From JAFEBO01 sp036392375 (lineage in GTDB: Bacteria; Planctomycetota; Phycisphaerae; Phycisphaerales; UBA1924), in assembly GCA_036392375.1 (NCBI GenBank), contig DASVYC010000030.1, forward strand, positions 1 to 14,061: DNA of 14,061 nucleotides. The letters run 5' to 3'. The notes beneath the pieces were generated by a model, which made no database searches, was not told where the DNA came from, and was given only the letters and a program-made list of their open reading frames with translations. This document shows positions 1-6,425 of the stretch, piece after piece; within the stretch, counting starts at the first letter, position 1, and the number at the start of each line of letters is the position of its first letter. A program made the position numbers and the translations under genes.

Positions 1-15
1 CGGCTACGCTGGCGC

Positions 16-417
16 ATGACTCTCTCCCGCGCCGTCGCCGAGGACTTCGCCCGCCGCTGGTTCAGCGCGTGGAACGCCCACGACCTGCCCGCCATCCTCG
101 CGTGCTACGAGCCCACCATCCGCCACTCCTCGCCCTTCATCAAGAAGTACAACGACGCCATCGGCAAGGGCGACGAGCCATTCATCACCGGCCTCGCGGA
201 CCTCGGCGGCTACTTCGGCCGCGCCCTCGAACGCAACAAGACGCTCCGCTTCGAGCCCAAAGACCTCGCCGTCGGCCTCGAGTCTGTCATCCTCACCTAC
301 CGACGCCACAGCCACGACACGCCCCCGGAGGGTGAACTCTCCATGGAGGTCTTCTTCCTGAAGCTCGGCCCCGACGCCCGAGCCCGCATCGAACGCTCCG
401 TGTCGCACTACGGGTGA
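16..417 (+). CDS. SnoaL/NTF2-like domain protein
   Basis: A 133-residue protein. The N-terminal pattern (an amphipathic helix containing FARRWFSAWNAHDLPAILACYEP, residues 11-33) is the usual opening of SnoaL-like/NTF2-like cone-shaped alpha+beta-barrel proteins, which act as small-molecule isomerases, hydrolases or simple ligand binders. The C-terminal half has the alternating beta pattern of the fold (ILTYRRHSH, MEVFFLKL). The length matches the family. No signal peptide or membrane segment is visible, so it is probably cytoplasmic. The frame is open back to the window edge, so a start further upstream cannot be excluded, but the ATG at 16 gives a natural family N-terminus. The next gene starts 37 nt downstream on the same strand, so they may be co-transcribed. 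The fold is fairly sure; the substrate is unknown. Confidence 0.75.
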   Translation: MTLSRAVAEDFARRWFSAWNAHDLPAILACYEPTIRHSSPFIKKYNDAIGKGDEPFITGLADLGGYFGRALERNKTLRFEPKDLAVGLESVILTYRRHSHDTPPEGELSMEVFFLKLGPDARARIERSVSHYG

Positions 418-454
418 AGTGGGAGGAGACACGAAGCGGGGAGGCGTTGCATCG

Positions 455-1144
455 ATGGCAAAGAAGATCACAAAGAAGACCCCCAACGCCATCAAAAAAA
501 AGAGCACGCGGCTCAACACCAAGAAGCCGGCCGCTCCCAAGCCCGCAGCCAAGCCCGCAGCTAAGTCCGCAGCCAAATCCGTCTACTTCCCCGACCGCGC
601 GGCACTCCGCGCCTGGCTCCACGACCACCACGACTCCCACCCCGCCATCTGGCTCGTCTACGACAAGAAGCAAGCCAAGGCCGACCGCGCCCTCACCTAC
701 GACGACATCGTCGAAGAAGCCCTCTGCTTCGGTTGGATCGACAGTGTCGCCCGCAGCGTCGACGCCGCCCGCGCCAGCCTCTACTTCTCCCCCCGCAAAC
801 CCGGCAGCACCTGGTCCGCCGTCAACAAGAAACGACTCCCCCGTCTTATCGAACAAGGCCTCATCCACCCCGCCGGCCAGGCCAAGATCGACCGCGCCAA
901 GAAGGACGGAAGCTGGACCACCCTCGACGCCATCGAGAGGCTCGAAGTGCCCGCCGATCTCGCCTCGGCCTTCGACGCCAACCCCAAAGCCAAGACCAAC
1001 TTCGACGCCTTCCCGCCCGGCGCCCGCAAGCAGATCTTGTATTGGATCACTTCCGCCAAACGCGACGAGACCCGCGCCGACCGTATCCGACGCTCGCTCG
1101 CCGCCATCGCCAAAGGCCAGCGCCAGCCGTGGGTCTCCGCGTAA
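455..1144 (+). CDS. YdeI/OmpD-associated family protein with lysine/alanine-rich N-terminal tail
   Basis: A 229-residue protein of the YdeI/OmpD-associated family, sometimes annotated as bacteriocin-protection protein. Family landmarks: FPDRAALRAWL near residues 45-54, CFGWIDS at 91-97, FSPRKPGSTWSAVNK at 111-125, and the C-terminal YWITSAKRDETRADRI segment near 196-211. Residues 1-42 are an added basic tail (repeated K, KPAA and KSAA) resembling bacterial histone-H1-like tails, so nucleic-acid binding is possible but only inferred. I chose the ATG at 455 because GGGGAGG (438-444) lies 10 nt upstream; an in-frame GTG at 419 would add 12 residues. It ends 3 nt before the convergent stop of the Wzm-like gene. 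The biochemical role of the family is poorly defined. Confidence 0.8.
   Translation: MAKKITKKTPNAIKKKSTRLNTKKPAAPKPAAKPAAKSAAKSVYFPDRAALRAWLHDHHDSHPAIWLVYDKKQAKADRALTYDDIVEEALCFGWIDSVARSVDAARASLYFSPRKPGSTWSAVNKKRLPRLIEQGLIHPAGQAKIDRAKKDGSWTTLDAIERLEVPADLASAFDANPKAKTNFDAFPPGARKQILYWITSAKRDETRADRIRRSLAAIAKGQRQPWVSA
539..580 (+). repeat. 12-bp in-frame tandem repeat in the YdeI-like tail
   Basis: Units AAGCCCGCAGCC (539-550), AAGCCCGCAGCT (551-562), AAGTCCGCAGCC (563-574) and a partial AAATCC follow one another. They encode KPAA, KPAA, KSAA, KS. A run of eight A residues lies just upstream near 494-501. Such arrays expand and contract in multiples of four residues without breaking the frame. 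Confidence 0.85.
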
Positions 1145-1147
1145 CCG

Positions 1148-1966
1148 CTATAGCTCGTCCGCGAAGCGGTGCTCGCTCCGCACGAACGTGAACAGCCCCA
1201 CCGTCATCACCACCGCCGCCGTCGCGCAAGACACGCCCATCGCGAACCAGTCGATGGGGAACGACTCGCCGAGCAGCGCCCACCGGAACCCGCCGATCAC
1301 GCCCACCAGCGGATTGATTGCGTACAGCGTCTGATACCGCTCGGGCACGTTCGTGGTCAGATACCCCACCGGCGACAGGTACATGCTGAGCTGCACCGCC
1401 ACAGGCACCACGTGCAGCACGTCCCGGTACCGCACCGCGAACACCGCCAGCCACAACCCCACGCCCCCCGCCAACGCCAGCGCCAGCAGCACAAACAGCG
1501 GCAGCGTCACGATCCGCCACGTCGGCCACACGCCGAACATCACCATCAACACCAGCATGATGCCCAGCGACACCGTCAGATCGACCAGCGTCGAGAGCGT
1601 CGTCCCCGCGGGCAAGAGCACCCTGGGGAAGTAGATCTTGGACACCAGGTTGCCATTGCCCAGAATGCACCCCGACACCGCGCCCAGAATCGCCGCCGCG
1701 AACTGCCAACACAGCAGCCCCGACAGCACCACCAGCGGGTACGCCACCCCCCCGCCGTCGAGCTTCGCGAACAAGGAAAAGACCGCCGTCAGCACCGACA
1801 TGAACGCCAGCGGCCGGATCACCGCCCACAGCACGCCCAGCACCGTCTGCTTGTACCGGATCGAGATGTCACGCCACGCCAGGTTGTACGCCAACTGGCG
1901 GAACGCCCACGCCTCCCGCCAGTACTGAGCGGGCCGCAGACTCGGTTCGATCACGAGGCGTTTCAT
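1148..1966 (-). CDS. ABC-2 type permease for polysaccharide/O-antigen export (Wzm-like)
   Basis: A 272-residue integral membrane protein of the ABC-2 family, the Wzm/KpsM/TagG group that exports lipid-linked polysaccharide across the cytoplasmic membrane. Visible landmarks: the cytoplasmic amphipathic segment WRDISIRYKQTVLGVLWAVI (residues 31-50) leading into the first membrane helix, NLVSKIYFPRVLLP at 106-119, VRYRDV at 178-183, YLSPVGY at 196-202 and the INPL motif at 217-220. About six hydrophobic segments can be seen. It starts 25 nt after the stop of the upstream glycosyltransferase, which fits an operon for a surface glycan. The obligate ATP-binding partner (Wzt) is not in the window: downstream is a convergent gene and upstream the glycosyltransferase. 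No clear Shine-Dalgarno is present. Confidence 0.9.
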   Translation of the reverse strand: MKRLVIEPSLRPAQYWREAWAFRQLAYNLAWRDISIRYKQTVLGVLWAVIRPLAFMSVLTAVFSLFAKLDGGGVAYPLVVLSGLLCWQFAAAILGAVSGCILGNGNLVSKIYFPRVLLPAGTTLSTLVDLTVSLGIMLVLMVMFGVWPTWRIVTLPLFVLLALALAGGVGLWLAVFAVRYRDVLHVVPVAVQLSMYLSPVGYLTTNVPERYQTLYAINPLVGVIGGFRWALLGESFPIDWFAMGVSCATAAVVMTVGLFTFVRSEHRFADEL

Positions 1967-1991
1967 CGACCGATCGTAGACGAAGCCGCAC

Positions 1992-3218
1992 TCACCGCAG
2001 CGCCCCGAGCAGGTAGCTCTCCAGCCGCTCCACCACCCGCGCGATCGTCAGATCGTTCTTCACCCGCGCCGCGGCCCGCCGCGCATCGGCCATCCATTGC
2101 GCATCCGCCAACTTGCCCAGCCCCGCCAGCCACGCCTCGGGCGATCGCCCCCGCACCACGATGCCCGGCTTGTGCAGCCCACTGTCCGCCAGATCGCTCC
2201 CGGGCGCGTGCTCGTGCGCCACCACCGGCAGCTCCGCCCGGATCGCCTCGCTGACAAACCGCCCCGTCCCCAGCCCCGGCTCGCCGAACGCCGCCACCGC
2301 CGCGTCCGCCGCCGCCAACAGCGGCGGCATGTCCACCCGCGACCCCGCGTGCACCACCAGGTCCGCCACCCCCGCCCCGCGAGCCGCCCGATCGATCGTG
2401 TGCGCCGACCGCCCCGTCACGATCAAACGCATCTGCGCCCGATGCGCCGACCGATCCGCCGGCCGATCCGCCGACCGATCCGAGAGCGCAAACGCCCGGC
2501 TCGACGTCGCGCTCCGCGTGAGCGTCGCGAACGCCTGCATCAACGCCGCCGCGCTCTCCAGCCTCGCGTGCGTCCCGCTGACCAGCAGCGCCGTGTCGTT
2601 GTCCCCGATCGACAGCCGCGCCCGCGCCCGCCGCCGCGCCTCATCCCGCGCAGCCCCTTCCAACGGCTCCACCCGGGCCGCGTACCCCAGCGACCGCAGG
2701 CTCGACCCCGGCGCGTGCGGCCCGATCGACAGCGGCTGCACCCGATGCCGCGGCGCATCCAAGAGCGCCCGACGCTCCGCCAGCATCTCGTGCACCAGCC
2801 ACGGATGATGCGTCAATTCCAGCAACGCCGCCGTCAGATGATGCATCGTGAACAAGTCCCGCGCGATGTCCCGCGCCCGCCGATCGATCGGCAGCCACAC
2901 ATCCCCGCACACGATCGGCGTCAGCGACAACGCCACCGCCCCCGCCCGCCGACGCCGCAGCCCACGCGCAAACGCCCGGTACGCGAACGGCTCCGCCCCG
3001 AAGTGCTTCCGCCCCGCCCGGTGCACCACCAGCGGCAAATCCCCGAACGTCTCCACATCGTCGCACCCGTCCACACACACCTCGACCCGATGCCCACGCC
3101 CCACCAACGCGCGAGCGATGTCGGGCACCCAGGCCGTCTCCGACCAGGGAATGCGGCGGACAAAGCCCGCAAAGACCAGAACGTCAAGACTCCGGGGCAC
3201 GACGGAGGATAGGAGCAA
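1992..3218 (-). CDS. glycosyltransferase, GT4-like (GT-B fold)
   Basis: About 408 residues. The N-terminal part (LDVLVFAGFVRRIPWSE, then DIARALVGRGHRVEVCVD) has the beta strand and glycine-rich loop of a GT-B acceptor domain. The C-terminal part (MRLIVTG, VVHAGSRVDMPPLLAAADAAV, FVSEAIRAELPVVAHEHAPG) matches the nucleotide-sugar domain of the GT4/glycosyl-transferase group 1 type, including the conserved Glu of SEAIRAELPVVA. It probably adds a sugar to the glycan exported by the downstream Wzm-like permease. I chose a TTG start at 3216-3218 because AGGAA lies 8 nt upstream; the frame stays open to 3344, and a GTG at 3198-3200 is an alternative. A short internal insert of DRSA-type repeats (near 2441-2484) is unusual. 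Donor and acceptor are unknown. Confidence 0.75.
   Translation of the reverse strand: MLLSSVVPRSLDVLVFAGFVRRIPWSETAWVPDIARALVGRGHRVEVCVDGCDDVETFGDLPLVVHRAGRKHFGAEPFAYRAFARGLRRRRAGAVALSLTPIVCGDVWLPIDRRARDIARDLFTMHHLTAALLELTHHPWLVHEMLAERRALLDAPRHRVQPLSIGPHAPGSSLRSLGYAARVEPLEGAARDEARRRARARLSIGDNDTALLVSGTHARLESAAALMQAFATLTRSATSSRAFALSDRSADRPADRSAHRAQMRLIVTGRSAHTIDRAARGAGVADLVVHAGSRVDMPPLLAAADAAVAAFGEPGLGTGRFVSEAIRAELPVVAHEHAPGSDLADSGLHKPGIVVRGRSPEAWLAGLGKLADAQWMADARRAAARVKNDLTIARVVERLESYLLGALR
2441..2484 (-). repeat. 12-bp in-frame tandem repeat in the glycosyltransferase gene
   Basis: On the + strand, GATGCGCCGACC (2441-2452), GATCCGCCGGCC (2453-2464), GATCCGCCGACC (2465-2476) and a partial GATCCGAG follow one another. 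On the coding strand they give a DRSA/DRPA/DRSA/HRA stretch between the two lobes of the protein. It looks like a slippage-prone low-complexity linker. Confidence 0.8.
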
Positions 3219-3254
3219 GCGCAAAGTTCCTGAGCAACGACCACGCCCGTCGCA

Positions 3255-3288
3255 GGGTGCCACTGCCGACGGCTCGGCGTAGGCAGTG
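3255..3288 (+). repeat. degenerate REP-like palindrome
   Basis: A GGGTGC head followed by outer arms CACTGCC and GGCAGTG, which still pair over 7 bp. The inner part has drifted (GACGGCTCGGCGTA replaces the canonical inner stem and loop). It is 34 nt long and lies 36 nt upstream of the proposed glycosyltransferase start, inside the 224-nt gap between that gene and the substrate-binding-protein gene. I read it as an old copy of the family concentrated at 9818-12093. Confidence 0.7.
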
Positions 3289-3442
3289 CGATCGCGCCGA
3301 AGACACACAGACCAGCACCGCCCAGTCATCCGTCGCACGCTCACGAAACGCCATTCAAGAACGAAGGACGATCAAGGCGGGAAAGACGCCGTCCGCTTTC
3401 TCCCGTCCGATCTCGTCACCCGCTATCGCGGCAGATACTCGT

Positions 3443-4444
3443 TCAAACCGACCCGCTCGATAGCCGCTCCCACCCAAACCCCCGCGGCACCACATCCTCC
3501 CGCCCGTTCAACCACCCCACCAAAAACTCATACGCATCCACCAACCTTGGCCCGGGCCTGTTGAAGTACTGATTCCCATCCACCAGCGCCACCCGCCCGT
3601 TCCGCACCGCCCGCAGCGCGCGGAACCAATCCTCCTTCAGCAGCGCCGCCGCACACGCCCGCGTCTGCTCCAGGTTCATCCCGCACGGCCCAACCACGAT
3701 CGCGTCCGGGTTCACGCCGATCACCGCCTCCTTCGGCACGCGGATCGATTTGCCCGCCACCCGCTCCGCCACCTGCGGCCCAAGCGCCGCGCCCGCGCTC
3801 TCCTTCGCCACCGTCGCGTTCAATGGATGCCGCGCCCCCGCACGCTCGATCAGCTGCGGCGTCCAGTGCCCGCCAATGAACAACGGATCCGTCCACTCCA
3901 GGAACACCACGTTCGGCCCGTCGTCAAACGGATTCACATACTCGCTCGCACTGAACACCCGCTCCCGCAGACGCACCACCGCCGCCGTCGCCTCGGCCTC
4001 GAGCCCCACCGCCGCTCCCACCCGGTACACATCATCCAACACATCCTCAAACGTCTGCGGGTTCAGCGACACAACCCGCGGCGCGTACGCGCTGGTCGTC
4101 ATCTCCCCCACGATCCGCCGCACCGTCGCGAGGTCGATCGAGCAGACGCTGCACAGATCCTGCGTCAAAATCACATCCGGCCGCAGCTCGCGCAGCAGCT
4201 TCTCATCCACCTGATACAGCGACCGCCCCGACGCCAACTGCTCCCGCACCATCGCGTCGATCGCCCCCGGCTGCGGGTTCGCAACATCGCTCAAAGCCGC
4301 CGGGATCGCCTGCGAGGTCAGCACCGGCACGCTCGCGATCGAAGCGGGGAAGTCGCACTCGTGCGATCTTCCGACGAGCATCGACGCCCCACCGATCAGG
4401 CAGAGCGACTCGGTGGCGGAGGGCAGAAGGGAGACGACTCGCAT
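3443..4444 (-). CDS. BtuF-like cobalamin/iron-type substrate-binding protein, no signal peptide
   Basis: A 333-residue protein of the helical-backbone periplasmic-binding-protein family (PF01497, BtuF/FecB-like), in the subgroup annotated as cobalamin-binding protein. Landmarks: MRVVSLLPSATE at the N-terminus, LLRELRPDVILTQDLCSVC (83-101) with a Cys-x-x-Cys pair, VSLNPQTFEDVLDD at 125-138, GHWTPQLIERAGA at 192-204 and FNRPGPRLVDAYEFL at 294-308. No signal peptide or lipobox precedes the first strand, so it probably acts in the cytoplasm or at least is not exported in the usual way. The frame extends to 4471, but those nine extra residues (MSFAALSFG) are encoded by a short tandem repeat, so I chose the ATG at 4444. 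No permease or ATPase of a vitamin B12/iron importer lies nearby. It is divergent from the cyclophilin gene. Confidence 0.85.
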   Translation of the reverse strand: MRVVSLLPSATESLCLIGGASMLVGRSHECDFPASIASVPVLTSQAIPAALSDVANPQPGAIDAMVREQLASGRSLYQVDEKLLRELRPDVILTQDLCSVCSIDLATVRRIVGEMTTSAYAPRVVSLNPQTFEDVLDDVYRVGAAVGLEAEATAAVVRLRERVFSASEYVNPFDDGPNVVFLEWTDPLFIGGHWTPQLIERAGARHPLNATVAKESAGAALGPQVAERVAGKSIRVPKEAVIGVNPDAIVVGPCGMNLEQTRACAAALLKEDWFRALRAVRNGRVALVDGNQYFNRPGPRLVDAYEFLVGWLNGREDVVPRGFGWERLSSGSV

Positions 4445-4445
4445 A

Positions 4446-4475
4446 CCAAAGCTCAAAGCAGCAAAGCTCAAAGCA
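4446..4475 (+). repeat. two copies of a 15-bp tandem repeat
   Basis: CCAAAGCTCAAAGCA (4446-4460) is followed directly by GCAAAGCTCAAAGCA (4461-4475), and a third partial copy CCAAACC begins at 4476. It sits immediately upstream of the substrate-binding-protein start, in the divergent intergenic region. It is A-rich compared with its surroundings. Confidence 0.8.
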
Positions 4476-4568
4476 CCAAACCAGAACCACGAAACAAAGC
4501 CGCGGACAACCGGTCGCCACAGCGTACGCGCCGTGCCAGAGAACCCGCGACCACCGCGCGATCAGCGA

Positions 4569-4590
4569 GCCGGGGCGTCCCCGCCCCGGC
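4569..4590. repeat. GC-rich perfect palindrome (9-bp stem)
   Basis: GCCGGGGCG, loop TCCC, then CGCCCCGGC form a perfect 9-bp hairpin in the intergenic region between the divergent substrate-binding-protein and cyclophilin genes. There is no T-run, so it is not an obvious intrinsic terminator. Its sequence is unrelated to the GGGTGC/CACTGCC family. Confidence 0.7.
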
Positions 4591-4628
4591 GCGTCCGCAT
4601 CCATCCACAAACCTCAATCGCCCCCGCA

Positions 4629-4670
4629 CTCCCCTGTTCTCCTGCTCCCCTGTACCCCTGCTCCCCTCTC
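4629..4670 (+). repeat. 16-bp pyrimidine-rich tandem repeat upstream of ppiB
   Basis: CTCCCCTGTTCTCCTG (4629-4644) and CTCCCCTGTACCCCTG (4645-4660) are followed by a partial CTCCCCTCTCC. The entire stretch from about 4620 to the cyclophilin ATG is pyrimidine-rich on the + strand and has no Shine-Dalgarno. Confidence 0.75.
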
Positions 4671-4712
4671 CAACTCACCCCTTCCCGCTCACCCCTTTCC
4701 TACTCTTGCCCC

Positions 4713-5210
4713 ATGCCAACCGTCAAACTCTCCACCTCCAAGGGCGACATCACCATCGAGCTCGATGCCGCCAAAGCACCCATCTCCACCGAGAACTTCC
4801 TCGCCTACGTCAACAGCGGCCATTACGCCGGCACCGTCTTCCACCGCGTCATCCCCAACTTCATGATCCAGGGCGGCGGACACACCGCCGACATGGCCAA
4901 GAAGCCCACCAACAAGCCCATCAAGAACGAGTGGAAGAACGGCCTCAAGAACCTCCGCGGCACCGTCGCCATGGCCCGCCTCGGCGGCGACGCCGACAGC
5001 GCCACCAGCCAGTTCTTCATCAACACCGTCGACAACGCCTTCCTCGATCGACCCCAGCCCGACGGTGCCGCCTACGCCGTCTTCGGCAAGGTCACCGCCG
5101 GCATGGACGTCGTCGACGCCATCCGCCAGGTCAAGACCGGCACCAAGCACGGCCACGGCGACGTCCCCGTCGAGCCCGTCACCATCACCAAGGCCGAAGT
5201 CATCGGCTAA
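4713..5210 (+). CDS. ppiB: peptidyl-prolyl cis-trans isomerase, cyclophilin type (PpiB-like)
   Basis: A 165-residue cytoplasmic cyclophilin that catalyses cis-trans isomerisation of Xaa-Pro bonds. The active-site strand FHRVIPNFMIQGG (43-55) contains the catalytic Arg45, Phe50 and Gln53. RGTVAMAR (82-89), SQFFIN (99-104) and FGKVTAGMDVVDAI (124-137) complete the signature. The length and the segment KPIKNEWKNGLKN closely resemble Escherichia coli PpiB. No signal peptide is present. I chose the ATG at 4713 because the protein then starts directly at the first cyclophilin strand; the frame is open further upstream but reads low-complexity sequence. No Shine-Dalgarno is visible, only a pyrimidine tract. 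A REP-like palindrome begins 10 nt after the stop and may shape the mRNA 3' end. Confidence 0.93.
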   Translation: MPTVKLSTSKGDITIELDAAKAPISTENFLAYVNSGHYAGTVFHRVIPNFMIQGGGHTADMAKKPTNKPIKNEWKNGLKNLRGTVAMARLGGDADSATSQFFINTVDNAFLDRPQPDGAAYAVFGKVTAGMDVVDAIRQVKTGTKHGHGDVPVEPVTITKAEVIG

Positions 5211-5220
5211 TCAATCCCAT

Positions 5221-5334
5221 GGGTGCCACTGCCGAGCGCTTCGCTCAGCAGTGAAACGCCACACATATCACCCAACGCAACCGACACCCGCACATCCCAT
5301 CACTGCCCAGCAACGCGTCGGGCAGTAGCACCCC
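5221..5334. repeat. REPIN-like inverted pair of REP palindromes (degenerate)
   Basis: The left REP at 5221-5253 has the GGGTGC head and the hairpin arms with one mismatch (CTCAGCAGTG instead of CTCGGCAGTG). The right REP at 5301-5334 is inverted and more decayed (CACTGCCCAGC, then GGGCAGTAGCACCC). The spacer is 47 nt (5254-5300), close to the 48-49 nt of the intact pairs at 10770 and 11979. The pair begins 10 nt after the ppiB stop codon. Confidence 0.75.
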
Positions 5335-5354
5335 GAAACCAAAACCACCAGCCC

Positions 5355-5387
5355 GGGTGCCACTGCCGAGCGCTTCGCTCGGCAGTG
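5355..5387 (+). repeat. REP-like palindrome, perfect single copy
   Basis: The GGGTGC head is followed by CACTGCCGAGCG, loop CTT, and CGCTCGGCAGTG: a perfect 12-bp stem. No inverted partner is found at the usual distance of about 47 nt. It lies in the leader of the lipid-kinase gene, 66 nt before its GTG. Confidence 0.9.
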
Positions 5388-5453
5388 AACGCCGCACGTA
5401 CACCCCTGCGCCCCATCCCCACAAAGCCTCCCACACTCCAACGATCCTCCCCG

Positions 5454-6350
5454 GTGAAGATCGTCCTCCTCTACAACCCCACCTCCGGCCACGGCCGCGC
5501 CCAAGCCGCCGTCGATCACCTCCTCCCGCATCTCCGCGACCGCGGCCACGAGGTCGTCGCCCTCACGATCGCCCAATCCGACCGCCTCGACGACGACGCC
5601 GCCAACGCCGCCGCCCTCATCCTCGTCGGCGGCGACGGCACCGTCGCTCGCTCGCTCGCCGCCGTCGAACGCCTCGCGCTCCCCATCTACCACGTCCCCA
5701 CCGGCAACGAGAACCTCTTCGCCGCCGCCTTCGCCCACACCGCCGATCCCGCCACCGTCGCCACCACACTCGAACGCGGCACCACCCGCGCCATCGACCT
5801 CGGCATCGCCGCGCACACCAGCAACCTCGCCGCTCCCACACGCTTCGCCATCATGCTCTCCTTCGGGCCCGACGCCTCCGTCATCCACCGCCTCGGCGCC
5901 GTCCGCTCCAGGTCCCGCGGCCATCTCGCCTACACCCGCCCGCTTCTCGACGAACTCGCCGCCGTCGTCCGCGGCCAGCGCCTCCCAGCTCTTCGCGTCT
6001 GGGTCGATGGCAAGAAAGTCGCCGACGACGCCGGCTGGCTCGTCGTCGCCAACATGCCCCAGTACGCCCTGGGGGTCAACCCCGCCGGCCCCGACGTGGA
6101 CCCCTGCGACGGCCAACTCAACGTCGCGTTCTTCCCCATGCGCACCGCGCTCGGCCTGCTCCCCTGGGCCGCTCGCTGCCGCCTCGGACTCGCCGCCAGC
6201 CACCCCGCATTCGTTTCCGCTTTCGGCCGCGAGATCGTCGTCGAAGGCGACGGCCCCTGGCAGTTCGACGGCGAGCCCGGCCGTGTGCTCACCAGCCCCG
6301 ATCGGCTCCGAATCGAATCACGACCCGCCGCCGCACGCGTCTTTGTTTGA
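5454..6350 (+). CDS. diacylglycerol kinase-family lipid kinase (YegS/DgkB-like)
   Basis: A 298-residue protein with the DAGK catalytic fold: MKIVLLYNPTSGHGRAQ at the N-terminus, the nucleotide-binding LILVGGDGTV motif (GGDGT at 59-63), PTGNENLFA at 82-90 (the counterpart of PxGTxNDFA), SFGPDAS near 136-142 and VVANMPQYALGVNPAGPDVDPCDGQLNV near 197-224, where the DG-L pattern marks the C-terminal beta sandwich. Such enzymes phosphorylate diacylglycerol or related lipids with ATP at the inner membrane face. The substrate cannot be fixed from sequence, and GNEN in place of the usual GTxN is a slight deviation. The GTG at 5454 places the start at the first beta strand. No Shine-Dalgarno is evident. 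A REP palindrome lies just upstream. Confidence 0.87.
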   Translation: MKIVLLYNPTSGHGRAQAAVDHLLPHLRDRGHEVVALTIAQSDRLDDDAANAAALILVGGDGTVARSLAAVERLALPIYHVPTGNENLFAAAFAHTADPATVATTLERGTTRAIDLGIAAHTSNLAAPTRFAIMLSFGPDASVIHRLGAVRSRSRGHLAYTRPLLDELAAVVRGQRLPALRVWVDGKKVADDAGWLVVANMPQYALGVNPAGPDVDPCDGQLNVAFFPMRTALGLLPWAARCRLGLAASHPAFVSAFGREIVVEGDGPWQFDGEPGRVLTSPDRLRIESRPAAARVFV

Positions 6351-6425
6351 TGTATGATTGGTCTTTGTTTTATGTGCGATCGGATTTTCTGCTCTTGCCA
6401 GTGATTTCCCGCCGCGGCTGATACC
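6345..6425 (+). promoter_or_regulatory. AT-rich leader, possible promoter for ybeY-corC
   Basis: Between the lipid-kinase stop and the first ybeY start is a short stretch conspicuously richer in A/T than everything around it. It contains a TATGAT hexamer (6353-6358) and T-rich runs around 6362-6372 and 6384-6389. A well-spaced -35 partner could not be assigned, so this is only a candidate promoter region. Confidence 0.3.

Noticed and set aside
1169..2254. Long + strand open frame of 361 codons opposite the Wzm-like permease
   Set aside because: It is His/Arg/Gln-rich with no motif, and spans two real - strand genes and their gap.
2097..3212. Long + strand open frame of 371 codons opposite the glycosyltransferase gene
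   Set aside because: It is rich in Arg/Pro/His/Gln, has no recognisable motif, and is the expected antisense shadow of a GC-rich gene. The - strand product has clear GT-B motifs.
3380..3415. Imperfect inverted repeat GGGAAAG / CTTTCTCCC downstream of the substrate-binding-protein gene
   Set aside because: Pairing needs a bulge and the loop is long, with no T-run on the transcribed strand; too weak to call a terminator.
4413..4712. N-terminal extension of the cyclophilin (100 residues)
   Set aside because: The extension reads repeats and pyrimidine tracts and overlaps the start of the divergent gene. The ATG at 4713 gives the exact family N-terminus.
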